DNA from: Odontesthes bonariensis
Lineage: Eukaryota; Chordata; Actinopteri; Atheriniformes; Atherinopsidae
Direction: 5' to 3'
NCBI RefSeq assembly: GCF_027942865.1
Contig: NC_134514.1
Coordinates: forward strand, 36,435,765 to 36,499,764
Length of the DNA: 64,000 nt
The notes below the pieces were generated by a model. The model did no database searches. It had not been told where the DNA came from and saw only the letters and a program-made list of their open reading frames with translations. Shown piece by piece: positions 1-12,013 of the stretch. Made by a program: the position numbers and the translations under genes. Positions within the stretch are counted from its first letter, which is position 1. Each line of letters begins with the position of its first letter.

Positions 1-345
1 TTTCACGGAGCACATCAACTTGGTGGACAGCAACATCAAGTTCACGAGCGAGGATGCAAAAGACCACAACTGCCTTTTTTGGACTGTGCTGTGCACATTG
101 AAGAGGACAGAAGTTTACAGGAAACCTACACATACTGACCACTACCTGCTTTTTGACTCACATCACCAGAACACAAACTGGCTGTGATCAGAACGCTACG
201 GAGAGTGTACCTATGAAGGCTGACGTAAAACAAAGGGAACATCAACACTCCAAAAAAGCTCTTCAAACCTGGGGATACCCAAAGGGGCCTTTGTCAAATC
301 AGCCGAGACGAACGGACCAAACCACACTGGCAGAGAAGCTAAGCT
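1..345 (+). mobile_element. Penelope-like element, reverse transcriptase fragment (decayed)
   Basis: Translation in shifting plus-strand frames gives peptides typical of fish Penelope-like retroelements: VYRKPTHTD, YLLFDSHH, then KQREHQHSKKALQTWGYP near 225-285. These lie at the C-terminal side of the reverse transcriptase, before the GIY-YIG nuclease, which is not seen. The frame changes between about 100 and 190, so the copy is dead. It is cut by the window edge on the left. The family assignment rests on recalled motifs, not on a search. Confidence 0.7.
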
Positions 346-348
346 CTT

Positions 349-450
349 AGCTCAGTGTCTTGTCCAAGGACACATATAGTCCAGGGTAGCCAGGAATCGG
401 ACTGCTGACCTACCGATTGCCAGACGACTGCTCTCCCCCCTGAACTCTAG
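349..450 (+). repeat. tRNA-like dispersed repeat tail
   Basis: The module CTCAGTGTCTTGTCCAAGG followed by an AATCGGACTGC box-B-like stretch recurs at 29265-29345 (TTCAGTGTCTTGCCCAAGG, GGGAGTCGAACC). It is a common teleost dispersed module that resembles a degenerate tRNA. It directly follows the Penelope-like fragment and may be part of that insertion. No function is implied. Confidence 0.5.
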
Positions 451-1074
451 CTCTACTAAATTACAACTATGCACAGCTACTTTTTAGTCATAAATAAAAG
501 CAGTCAGGTAAATCTAGATTCCCTTTTATTTAGTGATTTTAAAAAAGCTCAACTGTCTAACTAGAAATACTGCAACTTTACAATACCAGTGTCTGAACCA
601 CCCATCCCAGTACTGTGCAGTTATATAGTGTTATATATAATGTATTTTCAAGTAGCTTTACTCACTGAGTCCTTTACATGGGCTTTAGTTTGGCTGCTGA
701 GTGTAGGTAAAGCTATTTCTCTGAAGTGATTTTGATGGATCGCCATGAAACAGGCCATCTCTGTTTCTTGAGAATGTAATAAGGGTGTGGTTCGATATCG
801 CAAATTATTACCCTGAGACACACAAAATGAATGAGCAAGGACAAAGTGAAGGACAAAACCGTGTTCCATATTCATAAATATGAAAGCTGTCAAGGAGTGA
901 TTTGATGATGCAGGAGGTAATGAAAAATGAATGCATGTATGTCTCATGCAGATTGACTTGCTACTTTTGTGCATACATATCTCCTTTTTATGTGAAAAAT
1001 CTGGGTCTGGACAAGGCTTTGGTTTTATTCAGTATAATAGGTTTTCTCTCTTTGCTTTTCTGCAGACTACTTAC

Positions 1075-4000
1075 CTGTAAAGTTCGACACCTGCCTCTCT
1101 CTCCAGCTGAGCCCACAACTCATAGCATTCCTCCATCATCCGAGTGTAGAAGTCCTGTTCATAGGCCTTGCGGATGATACGAGTCTGGCCATGTGAGCTC
1201 CCTCGGGTGTGGGGCAAAACAAACTGGGAAAGAATATGATATAACTCTGACTTGAGAATAAAATACATAAAAATCCCTCGAGTAAGTTTCCATCTAAATG
1301 GGTTGTTTGGTATGAAGCAGCATGAGTATGAAGCACTCAAGTGCTACCCTTAATTCTGCTTTACTGGCAAAGTAGAATGTTTTCAGTTCCTTTAAGATTT
1401 ATGCATTAACATTTCAGGCTCAAGAATAATTTTATTTTCTATTTTTAATCTACATCTAAACGCAATTCAAAGGTTTACAAAAAAAATTCTTGTACTAAAT
1501 AAGTTTAAATTGTAAGACTTTTACATACAGTACACAGATATTAGACTCTTTTAACATGTCAAACATATTAAATATGTATGGTATACATGTAACCCAAAGT
1601 TACTAAACTGTCACGTTTTATTGTGGCGGGTCGGACTGAGGGTGCGCGCCTTTAAATGCCGGGTCGGAGGTGAGCTGATTGCTTGTTCCACTGCTGTTGC
1701 TGTCACTGCTGTCTCTGTGACAAGTGTTGGCGTTTCCTTAAATTCCTTAAATCACCGCTATTCACGCATCTGCTGAAAACAACTCAGCCGACAGTGTTTT
1801 CTTTTCTTTTTTCTGATAACCACTTGACGGTGAGTCATCTGTTACATTTGTTTGTTTTAAGAAGTAATCATATTGAACGCCCATGCAACATTTTGGTGAT
1901 TGGATGCTAATTAGCATTGCTAGCGTGATGTTATGTTTGTGGGGACTTGTTTGAAATTCATTTGATGTTTTATCATAAGGAAATGAAATTGATTGTTTAT
2001 GGAATATTTTGTTGATATGCATTTACTGACCGTAGTCATTAAATGTATATCATAAAGACTTGGAAGTGCACTTAACTGGATTCATTTTACTAATTTTGAT
2101 AGCCTTATTGAAATAAAATGAAACGATTATCATGGTGATAAGCTTTTTTGTTGATTAACCATGATTACTTAATTTATGATTTATTGTTTGAGCAGTCAAA
2201 CTATTTAATGCTAATTGTCCTTTTGTTTTGACCTGGCTTAGGTCAGGTTTTTGTATATGTATGTCGAGTTCCGACCCACCCAGGATGGCGAGCTACTGGA
2301 TCACCGCAACAGTGTGGTAGGAAGTATCAGACATCAAGTTCCTTCTATGGACCTGTTGCCTTTGAACTATCGGATTTATTGCCTTGGATTATTATTGATG
2401 AACTATTAATTCATTTCGTCTATAATTGGACCAAGAAAAAGTGAAACTCTTGGGTGTCGGAGGTTTTTTTCTGTTGTAATTATTTATTTCTCATATGTTT
2501 ATCCAACTGTTTTTATTGCATATCTTTCTAGAAAATATACAAATGATATTTGGATCCTGATTATTTTAATACAAGTACTAAAAGGTATTTTCAGTCTCTG
2601 AGTGATTTATTGACACACACTGGCTCCATAGTCAAACCTACTTCTGATTGCTTTATTTTAGCATTTACCGCAGTACCGTGCCTAGCCGACTCAGCGTTAC
2701 ACAGTGTAAGATAAAATGTTAAAATACTCCGTACATCAAACTTTTTGTTCAACAATTCGCCAAACAAAAAAAGCTTGTACTTCTAAAGAAGTATGTGTCA
2801 AGTATAGAGTGATTCTGCCAGGTTTATCTAATTCCCACACCTGAATATCACCATTATCTGTAATGTCTGAATTCACTCTAACTATGTTTAAACAAATTAC
2901 CTCAAACTAGTTACTATAAAGTAACAACCTCACACACAATGGACAAGAAGAAACAAGGTCAAAATACCCCATCCCAAACGGAGTCATCTGCACATCACTC
3001 CTTCACCATAAGAGATTATTTACTGTAATTTGAGTGAAATACTAAATCTATTCATTCACACACAAAAAGGACAAAAAAGCATTACTTGTATATAAAAACA
3101 GTACTTTACAAGACAGCAAAAGTTCAGTTTAAGTCTGAACATTCAAAAAACACTTGAAAGTAAAAGATAAACATTTGAAAGTAGCTAAAGACTTGGTATG
3201 TCTAAAATCAGTAGGCAGAGTTCAATAAGGCGAGTCCAGCACTGTAAGACTTGCATATTTCCAGCTCGAGAAAAGAAAGCTGCTGACTCTGAGCCAGTGA
3301 GCTCTTCTGAGAATTCACAAAAAAATTCCATAGCTCAAATGTGTGACAGAACTAGCAACAGAACTGCTTTTCTCTGCTGTCTGGAGCTTGCCATCAGAAC
3401 CCATTTGTCAAGATAACCTAAAATATCAATGCCTCTGTCTATGACAGCAACCAAGACACATGTGCTCCGACACATTTGGTAAAGGTGCAGGGAGCAGGTG
3501 ACAGACCAAAAGATGACACCAGGTTTTCATAGACTGGGCCCTCAAATGCAAATCTCAGAAAGTGCACGTGCTCCAGGTGTACATGAAAGCAAATATCTGT
3601 GACTGTTGCAAACTTTGCCCCCAGGCTGATCTGTTTTCAAATGCTACCTGAGTGTTAACCAGCGGCGGTTCCTTCATAGGGGCGATTTGTGCGACGCACT
3701 ACCAAACACGGAAGTTTTTTTTTTTTTTTTTTTTTTTTTTAATCTAGTTGCTAAGGCGGGACTGATCTACTGTAGGCAAACTGGTTGTATATGTCACTGT
3801 CCAATCAGATTAAGGTGGCGCCTGGTGTTGCCACGCCCATTTGGGGCGATTTCTGTCAGGGTCGAATTTGCACCAGAAATCTCCCATTGACATGAATGGT
3901 ACGTCAGTTTTTAAAAAAAAATCCTGCTCCCAATACATTTTCTATTAGGGTTTATGTGCTCGCACAAACGACGTGCTTTCTTCATATGTCTGTTGCGCGG

Positions 4001-7000
4001 GAACATGAACATTCTACGAAGAAGATGGCGAGTGTCGAGTGCAACAATACGGTAGTGTTTCTGACAGAAGTACCCTTTAGTCGTCGTACTAATGCGGAGA
4101 AGAAAGTTTGGAAGAATTTTGCGGGATTTTCGAGCTCGCCTTGCGAGGCAAAGATGAAACCCAAGGCTCCACCAACCCTGCTATTTTTCCAGGTAGTATT
4201 TGATGTAGCTAAATAACTTACCCTTTTGTGCTCAATCATTGACTTGTAATGATTTAAATCTTTTATATAATGTTGACAATAATAGCAGAATGTATAATGA
4301 CACATTCATTGTTAATGCTGCAGTATTATATTTAAAAAAGAGAGAAATGTCACATAAGTATGCTGCACTTAAAGGGGAACTCCGGGGCATTTGAAGCACA
4401 TTTCCGTTGCTAGAGGTTGTCAAATGTGCGGCGATTGTGCTGTTTGAGCAGCCTGTCATGCTAACCAAATACGTGGTGGCCAAGGGGCAAGCGCTAACCC
4501 TTCCACGTAAAACAACAACTTGCACACTGCAGAAACGTCACACCACTTTATAAACCATCCGACAATAAAGTCACAAGCCTTACCATCAAAACCATATGCA
4601 TGGTTCTCACATTACTGGCACGGGGACGTTACAAAACAACTTTATAAACAGCATGTCACTTAACTCTTGTCGGTAGGCGCGCATGTGATATTACAATATT
4701 ACTGGGCATGTATTGTTGTAATGTTTTAAATACTTGAACGCAGTTTTTCTAGAGAAGATAATTGTTTTGTATATGGGATTATCGTCCATTGACTCTTTTG
4801 GGCTTTCACATGCGCGAGCATACAAACAAGAGGTAAGTGACATGCTGTTTATAAAGTTGTTTTGTAACGTCCCCAAGCCAGTAATGTGAGAACCATGCAT
4901 ATGGTTTTGATGGTAAGGCTTGTGACTTTATTGTCGGATGGTTTATAAAGTGGTGTGACGTTTCTGCAGTGTGCAAGTTGTTGTTTTACGTGGAAGGGTT
5001 AGCGCTTGCCCCTTAGCCACCACGTATTTGGTTAGCATGACAGGCTGCGCAAACAGCGCAATCGCTTCACAGGGAGCGCCGATTTGCACCGGTCTGTGTC
5101 CTACTGTCAGTATTTGACAACCTCTAGCAATGGAAATGCGCTTCAAATGCCCCGGAGTTCCCCTTTAACCATGTTTGACAACTGGTTATGCTTTTCTAAG
5201 TCATATTTTCCAAAACTTCAATAAACACTTGACTTGGATTTATATGCTGTCATTTTAATTACATTCTATAGAATGAAAATTTAATGAATCTTATCATTAA
5301 GAGCTTATGTGTTTACTTATTTCATAGAATCCTGGAACAATATGAGGAAAATAAATAAATAGTAGTTAAGGTGTAATATTAACTGATTGACAAATTATGC
5401 AAAAAATAACAACAAATTATTACAATAAATTATGCTACCTAGACAAATATATGGAAGCAAATCATGATCAAAATTCAAATGCATTATCAGAAATGCTTTT
5501 TCATTTTAAGAATGTGGCTGCATTATTTGACTCATAAATAAAATTACTAATCAATCATCCTATTGCATTTCAATTTTCTTCTTCAAGACTGCACATTCTA
5601 TGCCATAATCAAAAAGAAAACAAAGTGGACATTGCTTTTTCGTTTTCCTGGTCTGCATGCAAAATACTGCCCACAATTCGATAACGAAAAAGCAATCTGA
5701 GCGGCGCAGGAGAGTGACGTCACGCCTGCTGACCGTGCTACCCATCATGTAGGCTACGGTAGGGGGCGGTGTGCACATTTGCTGTACCGTTAGCTGCCCA
5801 GGTGGAGTCAAACAATATATCCGATTCTGATGCCCGTGACCGGGTTGAACGGGTCACAGAGAGCTTGGCTGCATACTCTGCCGTCACAGATTCAGAGGTT
5901 AGTGCAGCAAGGGCTTGCGCGCCGAGGCCGCGGCCACGACCGGCCATGACTTTCTGGCCGCGGCCATTACTGAGGGAGCAGCCATTAATGAGGCTGAGAC
6001 AGACGTTGCGAACAGGAGTCGGGGGATTACCTTTCACAGGTAGGATTGAACGTTATTATTGGTTGTATTTTGTCAATAGAATATTATTGTACTATATTTG
6101 TGTCTGCCGGCGAAATCGTAGCCAGCAAACGTTAAACTAGGATATGATGATACACCTACTCTTATTAGGTGAACCTGTAAGCCCAAGATGGAGGGAATAA
6201 CACCAACTCTCAGTCGGACAATCTGAGGGGTGGGTATGAGACATGAGGTAAATACTTTTGTTAGGATGAAAGAATTACATGTGAATAATACAGGCATAAT
6301 AAACGTCATTAATAAACCTGAGTAAAATCTGATGGTCAATGTTATAACAGTAATATTTGCATTATTTCAAAAGTAGCATTCTTGTGTTAGTTGTAATCTA
6401 AGCCTGTGTTATGGAATATATGATTTATGAAGCCTCCGTTGGCCTAATAGCCGTGTGAACAGAGGTGTTCTGCCGAGAAGTGCATTCCCATTCACGGAGC
6501 GCGCGTAAACCGTTTCAGGTGTGGATTATTACATTTATCCAAAAAAAATAATATTGAGCTGACAATGGTGTTTCATTCGTGCATCTTTTTTTTCACATCT
6601 CTTTATGTAAATTAATAATACGTGTACAATTATGATAATCCGACAATTGTAGAGTTTAGAGTATTCCTATTCCTAACTATTTTTATATTATTGGTAAGGG
6701 CCGTGACTAATACTTTTGTAGTCAACACGAAAGACGGTTGGATACATTTTCTATTAACAATCTCAACTCATTATAGCCCAGATGAAATGATATAAAAATG
6801 AACCTGAAACTATGAAATTTGTTTATTTTAATTTTATATACAAATTTGGACTTGTTGAGATTTGCATCCGTTAATTCAATTAGGTAAACAAATTATGATG
6901 TAGTTATATCATATCATTCCATCACAGACTCTCCTTAAAGTACGACCAGCAGGGGGTGCACTTCTCGGCATAACACCGGCTATAAACATATCCTAGTTTA

Positions 7001-8893
7001 ACGTTTGCTGGCTACAATTTTGCCGGCAGACACAAATACAGTACAATAATATTCTATTGACAAAATACAATCAATAATAATGTTGAATCCTACCTGTGAA
7101 AGGTAATCCCCCGAGTCCTGTTCGCAACGTCTGTCTCAGCCTCATTAATGGCTGCTCCCTCAGTAATGGCCGCGGCCAGAAAGTCATGGCCGGTCGTGGC
7201 CGCGGCCTCGGCGCGCAAGCCCTTGCTGCACTAACCTCTGAATCTGTGACGGCAGAGTATGCAGCCAAGCTCTCTGTGACCCGTTCAACCCGGTCACGGG
7301 CATCAGAATCGGATATATTGTTTGACTCCACCTGGGCAGCTAACGGTACAGCAAATGTGCACACCGCCCCCTACCGTAGCCTACATGATGGGTAGCACGG
7401 TCAGCAGGCGTGACGTCACTCTCCTGCGCCGCTCAGATTGCTTTTTCGTTATCGAATTGTGGGCAGTATTTTGCATGCAGACCAGGAAAACGAAAAAGCA
7501 ATGTCCGCTTTGTTTTCTTTTTGATTATGGCATAGAATGTGCAGTATTGAAGAAGAAAATTGAAATGCAATAGGATGATTGATTAGTAATTTTATTTGAG
7601 TCAAATAATGCAGCCACATTCTTAAAATGAAAAAGCATTTCTGATAATGCATTTGAATTTTCAACTTTTACATTTCAAATTGAATTTTGGTATCTATTTG
7701 CTGAGGCATATTTTGAAAATTAAATTTCAAATGTCTTTGTCCTTTTCATTTGAATTAAGTGAAAGAATGAGCAGTCTTGAAGAAGAAAATTGAAATGCAA
7801 ATAGGATGATTGATTAGTAATTTTATTTATGAGTCAAATAATGCAGCCACATTCTTAAAATGAAAAAGCATTTCTGATAATGCATTTGAATTTGAATTTT
7901 GATCACGATTTGCTTCCATACAAATATACCTCAGTCCTATGGACTTTTATGGTACTTGTGGACATAACGGGGGAAATTGCAGTCACTTTGGTTATTTGGC
8001 AGACCAAATAACCCCTCGACTCTGCGTTGTGTTTATTTAAGAAAGACAAGGAGTTTCTGGACGATTGGAAATTTTATTTCCTGTGTGGGAGCATAACAGG
8101 TTTGCATCAGTGCAATCGGTTCAGCTTCGCACAGCACACTCTGATGCAGCTTTCACAGAGTGGAAATTGCACTACCTAAAAAATGTATGTTCACAGGTGT
8201 AGTGTACTCACTATTAAATTAAGGGAAAGCAAAAACCTTGAGGTAAAAGGGGTAGTACTATTTTCGAAGAAGGAATAATGGAACTGTTCTGAATCAGTTT
8301 CACAACGCTACTCAGTAGTTTTCGCTTCAATTAACCTTAGTTTTTTTTGCAAATTTGGACATCCAGGTTAAAAACATTTCTTTTCTCATGTGTCTATGCA
8401 TGAAATCTGCACGGTATCTTTTAACTTATCCAGACTGTTGCTTGTTTTTAAATTAATTTAAATGATTTTATTTGTTTCTCTTTATATTCTTTTATGTATT
8501 TTTAATGCTTCTTCCACTCCCTGCTGCAATGCTTTTATTTTATGTAAAGCACTTTGAATTGTTTGTACATGAAATGTGCTATATAAATAAATTTGATTTG
8601 ATTGCCAAATATTTATTGAAATATTGGCTAAAATATAGAATAAACCAAAATATGAATCAAATTGAAAGCAGAAAATGTGTATCTGTTATGAAAACCTAAC
8701 TGTACATTAAATATGTGTTGCGAAGTGTGTGGTGAGTTATGATGTATCAAACCTTATGTCACCAAATTGTTATCTGACACACCTGTTCCAGCAGCAAAGT
8801 CTTCTTGTTCTTTTTTGCCAGCTGATAGGCGGCGAATGAGCCCTGAACGCCAGCTCCAATCACTATGCAGTCAAATACTCCATTTATCGACAT
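1075..8893 (-). CDS. pipox: Peroxisomal sarcosine oxidase / L-pipecolate oxidase, exons 1 and 2 only (5' partial locus)
   Basis: Coding exons on the minus strand are 8783-8893 (exon 1, 37 codons from ATG) and 1075-1223 (exon 2, 149 bp), with GT donors and an AG acceptor at the expected places. Exon 1 carries the FAD-binding motif IGAGVQG (G13-x-G15-xx-G18) of the MSOX/DAO flavoenzyme family. Exon 2 encodes [28 protein letters not shown] and [11 protein letters not shown], which closely resemble vertebrate PIPOX. The family oxidises sarcosine, L-pipecolate and related imino acids in peroxisomes, making hydrogen peroxide. The covalent-flavin cysteine and the C-terminal peroxisome signal would lie in later exons, left of base 1. 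Exon 1 ends in phase 0 and exon 2 in phase 2. Intron 1 is about 7.5 kb and is packed with DNA transposons. The gene neighbours phf12, as in human. Confidence 0.92.
1609..2701. mobile_element. Candidate solo LTR or unclassified insertion in pipox intron 1
   Basis: The segment opens with TGTCACG and closes with CGTTACA, a near-perfect short inverted end pair of the TG...CA type. Inside it are a TTTAAA promoter-like box near 1650 and AT-rich sequence. No coding sequence, second LTR or clear target duplication was found, so this is a weak call. A spliced 5' UTR or an unrelated DNA element remain possible. Confidence 0.28.
2702..3659. other. Intronic sequence, nothing recognised
   Basis: This is AT-rich pipox intron 1 sequence. 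No exon, repeat module or inverted repeat could be recognised by eye. The short open frame at 3198-3416 has no family resemblance. Confidence 0.5.
3660..4216 (+). mobile_element. hAT-type transposon, 5' end with first-exon remnant
   Basis: The segment starts with CAGCGGCGG, a CAG-type hAT terminus. It carries an open frame (3896-4216) whose middle, [20 protein letters not shown], resembles the N-terminus of fish hAT transposases (an asparagine-rich start, then V-x-FL-x-PF-S). A 24-base T run lies at 3716-3740. The matching 3' end was not found before 4370, so the copy is either 5'-only or its end is too decayed to see. Confidence 0.4.
4373..5164. mobile_element. Foldback MITE, TTAA target site
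   Basis: Two inverted arms, 4373-4690 and 4804-5164, are nearly identical and are separated by about 113 bp. The ends read AGGGGAACTCCGGGGC and its complement, each flanked by TTAA (4369-4372 and 5165-5168). The TTAA duplication fits Kolobok or piggyBac; the AGG... end favours Kolobok-like. The left arm lacks roughly 45 bp present in the right arm around 5060-5110. No transposase is visible, so it is non-autonomous. Confidence 0.8.
5451..7919. mobile_element. Long-inverted-repeat DNA transposon (2.47 kb) with 8-bp target duplication
   Basis: Ends read ATGGAAGCAAATC and its complement. The flanks are a perfect 8-bp duplication ACAAATAT (5443-5450 and 7920-7927). The arms, about 5451-6148 and 6986-7919, are almost identical: a 99-codon open frame at 5738-6037 (minus) recurs at 7096-7395 (plus) with a single residue change. 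The spacer 6149-6985 is AT-rich and holds an inner inverted pair GCCGAGAAGTGCA / TGCACTTCTCGGC. The right arm has an extra direct repeat of about 120 bp (7541-7660 and 7770-7892). Long arms with an 8-bp duplication fit hAT, P, Novosib or MULE-like elements; the superfamily is unresolved. It sits in pipox intron 1. Confidence 0.85.
8350..8612 (+). mobile_element. L2-type LINE 3' end (family B)
   Basis: The 3' tail of a fish L2/CR1-like LINE: CAGGTTAAAAACATTTCTTT, then a T-rich stretch, AAGCACTTTGAATTG, and ATGTGCTATATAAATAAA with a TTTGATTTGATTG terminus. The same module is at 54850-55100 and, inverted, at 45350-45945. No coding sequence remains in this copy. Confidence 0.75.
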
Positions 8894-9350
8894 CCTGGCT
8901 TCTTTCAGTACTCGCGAATAACAGTCACGGAAAAACTTTCGGCTTTTGTATTTATAAGCTCAAAGGTCCACCCAACAGACCATGTCACAATTAAGCCCCG
9001 AGTAATGTCGGACAGGAACGAGTGAAATGCTTAACATGGAGCAAGTTTTATCACTTAAACTGATGTAAGTTCAAGAGAAGCATTTTTTTCGTTATGGTCA
9101 GAAGTGAAGACTGACATAACTTGGATATGATTTGCGTTACAACGTGGGGACAATATGGATATGAATGGGCAAAAGTGTCTGCCAGTCTAAAATCGGGGAA
9201 AATAGACACCGTGTTTTGTATTGAAGCTACATGGAAAGGATGTTATGGGGTGCCACCAGGGACATAAATCAGAATTAACTTCAATATACACATATGAAAT
9301 TAAACTCTTCCACATACTTTACTCAAAACCTTGCACAAACACTGGTGAAA

Positions 9351-9515
9351 AGCTCTCACATAAACTAGTGAAAACATTTACCTCTTATATAACCTACTCA
9401 AAAGCTCTCATACACACTACTGAAAAGCTTACATATATACTAGTGAAAAGCTTTACCTTTCATATAGTAAAAAGCTCTCATACACACTAGTCAAACCTCT
9501 CATATACACTAGGGA
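9351..9515 (+). repeat. Degenerate tandem array built from the TIR motif
   Basis: Repeated, imperfect units of about 23-35 bp contain CTCATACACACTA and GTGAAAAGCT. The unit echoes the inner end of the neighbouring inverted repeat (ACTGGTGAAAAGC), so the array looks like amplification of subterminal transposon sequence. Confidence 0.6.
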
Positions 9516-9777
9516 ATATGCCCCTCGCTATCAAACCCAACAGTGCTTCGGTGCATGGATAACTTAATATCAGTAATTGAGGTGTGTTGATGATGTCTCT
9601 ATTATTAGGATCATATCTAGACATTAGCCTGGGAATTCCCATGCTGCTTTGCGCGCAACTTCATTCACACTCCAAAGGCAGCCTGGAAACCACAGCCCTT
9701 GATGACGACGTCTATGCGCGATACCAAAGCTTGTAGAGTGTTAATCCAACATGGCAGCGGACACAACGTTGACTAGT

Positions 9778-10025
9778 GTGTCCATCCATCCATTATCTAT
9801 TCCGCTGAATCCGTCGGTCGGGTCGCGGGGGGGCTGGAGCCTATCCCAGCAGTCAATGGGCAAGAGGCAGGGTACACCCTGGACAGGCCGCCAGTCCATC
9901 ACAGGTCCACACAGAGACAAGCCAGACAAACTCACTCCTAAGGACAATTTTTTAGAGACACCAATGAACCTAACATGCATGTTTTTGGACAGTGGGAGGA
10001 AGCCGGAGTACCCGGAGAGAACCCA
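9778..10025 (+). repeat. Dispersed fish repeat (TCCATCCATCCATTAT ... GGAGAGAACCC type)
   Basis: It begins TCCATCCATCCATTATC and contains TACACCCTGGACAGGCCGCC, TTGGACAGTGGGAGGAAGCC and GTACCCGGAGAGAACCC, the hallmark words of a very common vertebrate/fish dispersed repeat. It lies inside the TIR element at 9254-10124. A related TCCATCCATCCATTTTCTAT start occurs at 57126-57150. The open frame across it is not a gene. Confidence 0.65.
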
Positions 10026-10124
10026 CTTTTCACCAGTGTTTGTGCAAGGTTTTGAGTATAGTGTGTGGAAGAGTTTAATTTCATATGTGTATATGGAAGT
10101 TAATTCTAATTTATGTCCCTGGTG

Positions 10125-11323
10125 CTCAACCTAAATCTCTATTGGGTGGAAGCATATTTGTAAACTACACCATGGTCAGGAATTTTTTTAATAAGTCATC
10201 AGTCAAGACGTGTTTATTTTAATTTTATTTTTGGTAAGAAATAATAATTCTATTCTATAATTTGCAAAATCACTAATTCTAAAAATGCTAATTCCAGGCA
10301 AATATTTACCTGACATTGAAATCAACACAATTTTCAGTGTTGAAAATTCAATATATATGGAGTACTAAATATACATACTTATTCATATTTTCCTCTTTTT
10401 TTTTGGCTGGACTTGGCTGGAATCCCACAGTACCAATGTTCTCATCATAGTTTGCAACATTATTGTCTGTTTTTTAGTTTTTCTTTTTTAAAGGAGAGAT
10501 TAAAGAAAGGAGGAGTGAAGAGAGAGGAAAGGAGAGAGCTTGAAAAGATAGATGCCAATAGCCAGAAAATGGGTAACCAACTGCGTCCATACTTCGGATC
10601 GTCTGGAGCACCTGCAGAAACATAAATGGAAAGAAACACACAACAAACAAACAGCAACAACATGACCAGCAGCAAGTATATGAGAAGGAAAATCACTGTA
10701 GTTAATGATTATTATTAAAGCCAAAAGTCACATTGTAAAAAGGGGGTGAGCATGTGAGTGAATAAATGCTTGTGCATATGTGTGTGTGCCAATTATATGC
10801 CAAAGGCTCCACATGAATCGTGTATAGTGATGTAGTGATGGGGGGAGGGGCCGCAACCACATCCACTCCAGAGATCAGGAGCAGACAGGAAAGGCAGGGG
10901 GGCCCAGGCAACCAATAACCTCCATGAGGTGAGGAAGAGAGAAACCTGACAGCCCATCACAAGAAAGCCATGGTCCAGCTAAGAGGACAGAAGAGGAAGG
11001 CCCCAGATAGAGCCCCCACAGCCATGGAAAAAGGATGAAAGATGAATGGATGGCATCTGCATATGGAGTCCTCACTGTTAAGCATGGAGCTGTCACATGT
11101 GGAAGGGTTTTGTTAGAGACACTGTTGGCGATTTACTCAGAATAAAAGATGACAACAAACCAGCATGGCTAATAAACAATATGATATAAACAAATGATGG
11201 ACAAATGATGAACAAATTTACCTGCCCTATTGTGGTACTGCTGTGTAATCCAACATCGTGTTTGATTTGGAGATAAAATCAAAGAAGGGATTAAAAGAGT
11301 CAATGGCACTTTTTTTCTAACTC
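10125..11323. other. Intergenic sequence, nothing recognised
   Basis: This lies between pipox and phf12. It is AT-rich to 10700, then a purine-rich stretch (10800-11060). No exon-like conservation, TIR or LINE motif was recognised. Confidence 0.4.
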
Positions 11324-11324
11324 T

Positions 11325-11585
11325 GAGGCGGCGGCTGTGGCTCAGTGGTTACAGTCAGTTGTCCAATAACCACAAGGTTGGCAGTTCAATTCCCACTCTT
11401 GCCACTCAAAAAAAGATTGGGATAGCTGGAGGGATATCAGGGTGCTGAATGGCTGCCCACCACTCCAGGTTGGCATCTGTCTCAGTGTGTGACCATGTAC
11501 ATGTGTGTGCCAACCTGGATGGGTTTAAAGCGAAGGACAAATTTTGTGTCTATGCTAAACAATAAATCGGATCTTAATCTTAACT
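11325..11585 (+). mobile_element. tRNA-derived SINE (family A)
   Basis: It starts with a polymerase III box-A-like TGGCTCAGTGGTTACAG and box-B-like GGTTGGCAGTTCAATTCCC, then a unique body (CCACTCCAGGTTGGCATCTG) and an AATAAATCGGATCTTAATC tail. Other copies are at 30102-30430 (minus), 33745-33838 (tail only) and 56547-56845. Confidence 0.8.
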
Positions 11586-12013
11586 TATATTTAACTGTAG
11601 AAATCTGCATTACAGTATATAAGATGACAACATTTCAGCTTTATAAATTCAAAAACATTCTTGTTCAGTGTAAAAGCAAACAGGTCAAGCTTTGCCAAAA
11701 TATCAAGGACCTAAGGACTATTATTAGATTTGGGAATATATGTATGATATCTGTTAGCTTGTAAAACTGATCAACCTGATGCTGGCGCAGTGGGTCAATA
11801 ATGGTATGGTCTCTCCAGTTACAACTGGTCTTTTCTGGTCTTTTTGGTATAATCTCACCTGACCAAAGTGCACCTGTTATATAACCATAGATAGTCCATT
11901 CAGTCCTTTGGTAATTCATTTACAGTCTCAGTTGCTGTATTTCACAAATGAAAAAAGAATGTTGTAATTTCACAGCATAATATTCTGACACTGTGTTGTT
12001 ATTCAATTTATTT

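Larger units (their letters stand above)
9254..10124. mobile_element. DNA transposon with 99-bp terminal inverted repeats
   Basis: Left arm 9254-9352 and right arm 10026-10124 are inverted copies, both 99 bp, starting CACCAGGGACATAAAT. Between them lie a degenerate tandem array derived from the inner arm motif (9351-9515) and a separate dispersed repeat (9778-10025). No transposase and no certain target duplication were seen. Confidence 0.7.

Noticed and set aside
9751..10134. 127-codon frame upstream of phf12
   Set aside because: It lies across a common dispersed repeat and a transposon arm.
11325..11420. tRNA-like boxes A and B suggesting a tRNA gene
   Set aside because: They belong to a SINE with a family body and tail and several copies; the cloverleaf is not intact.
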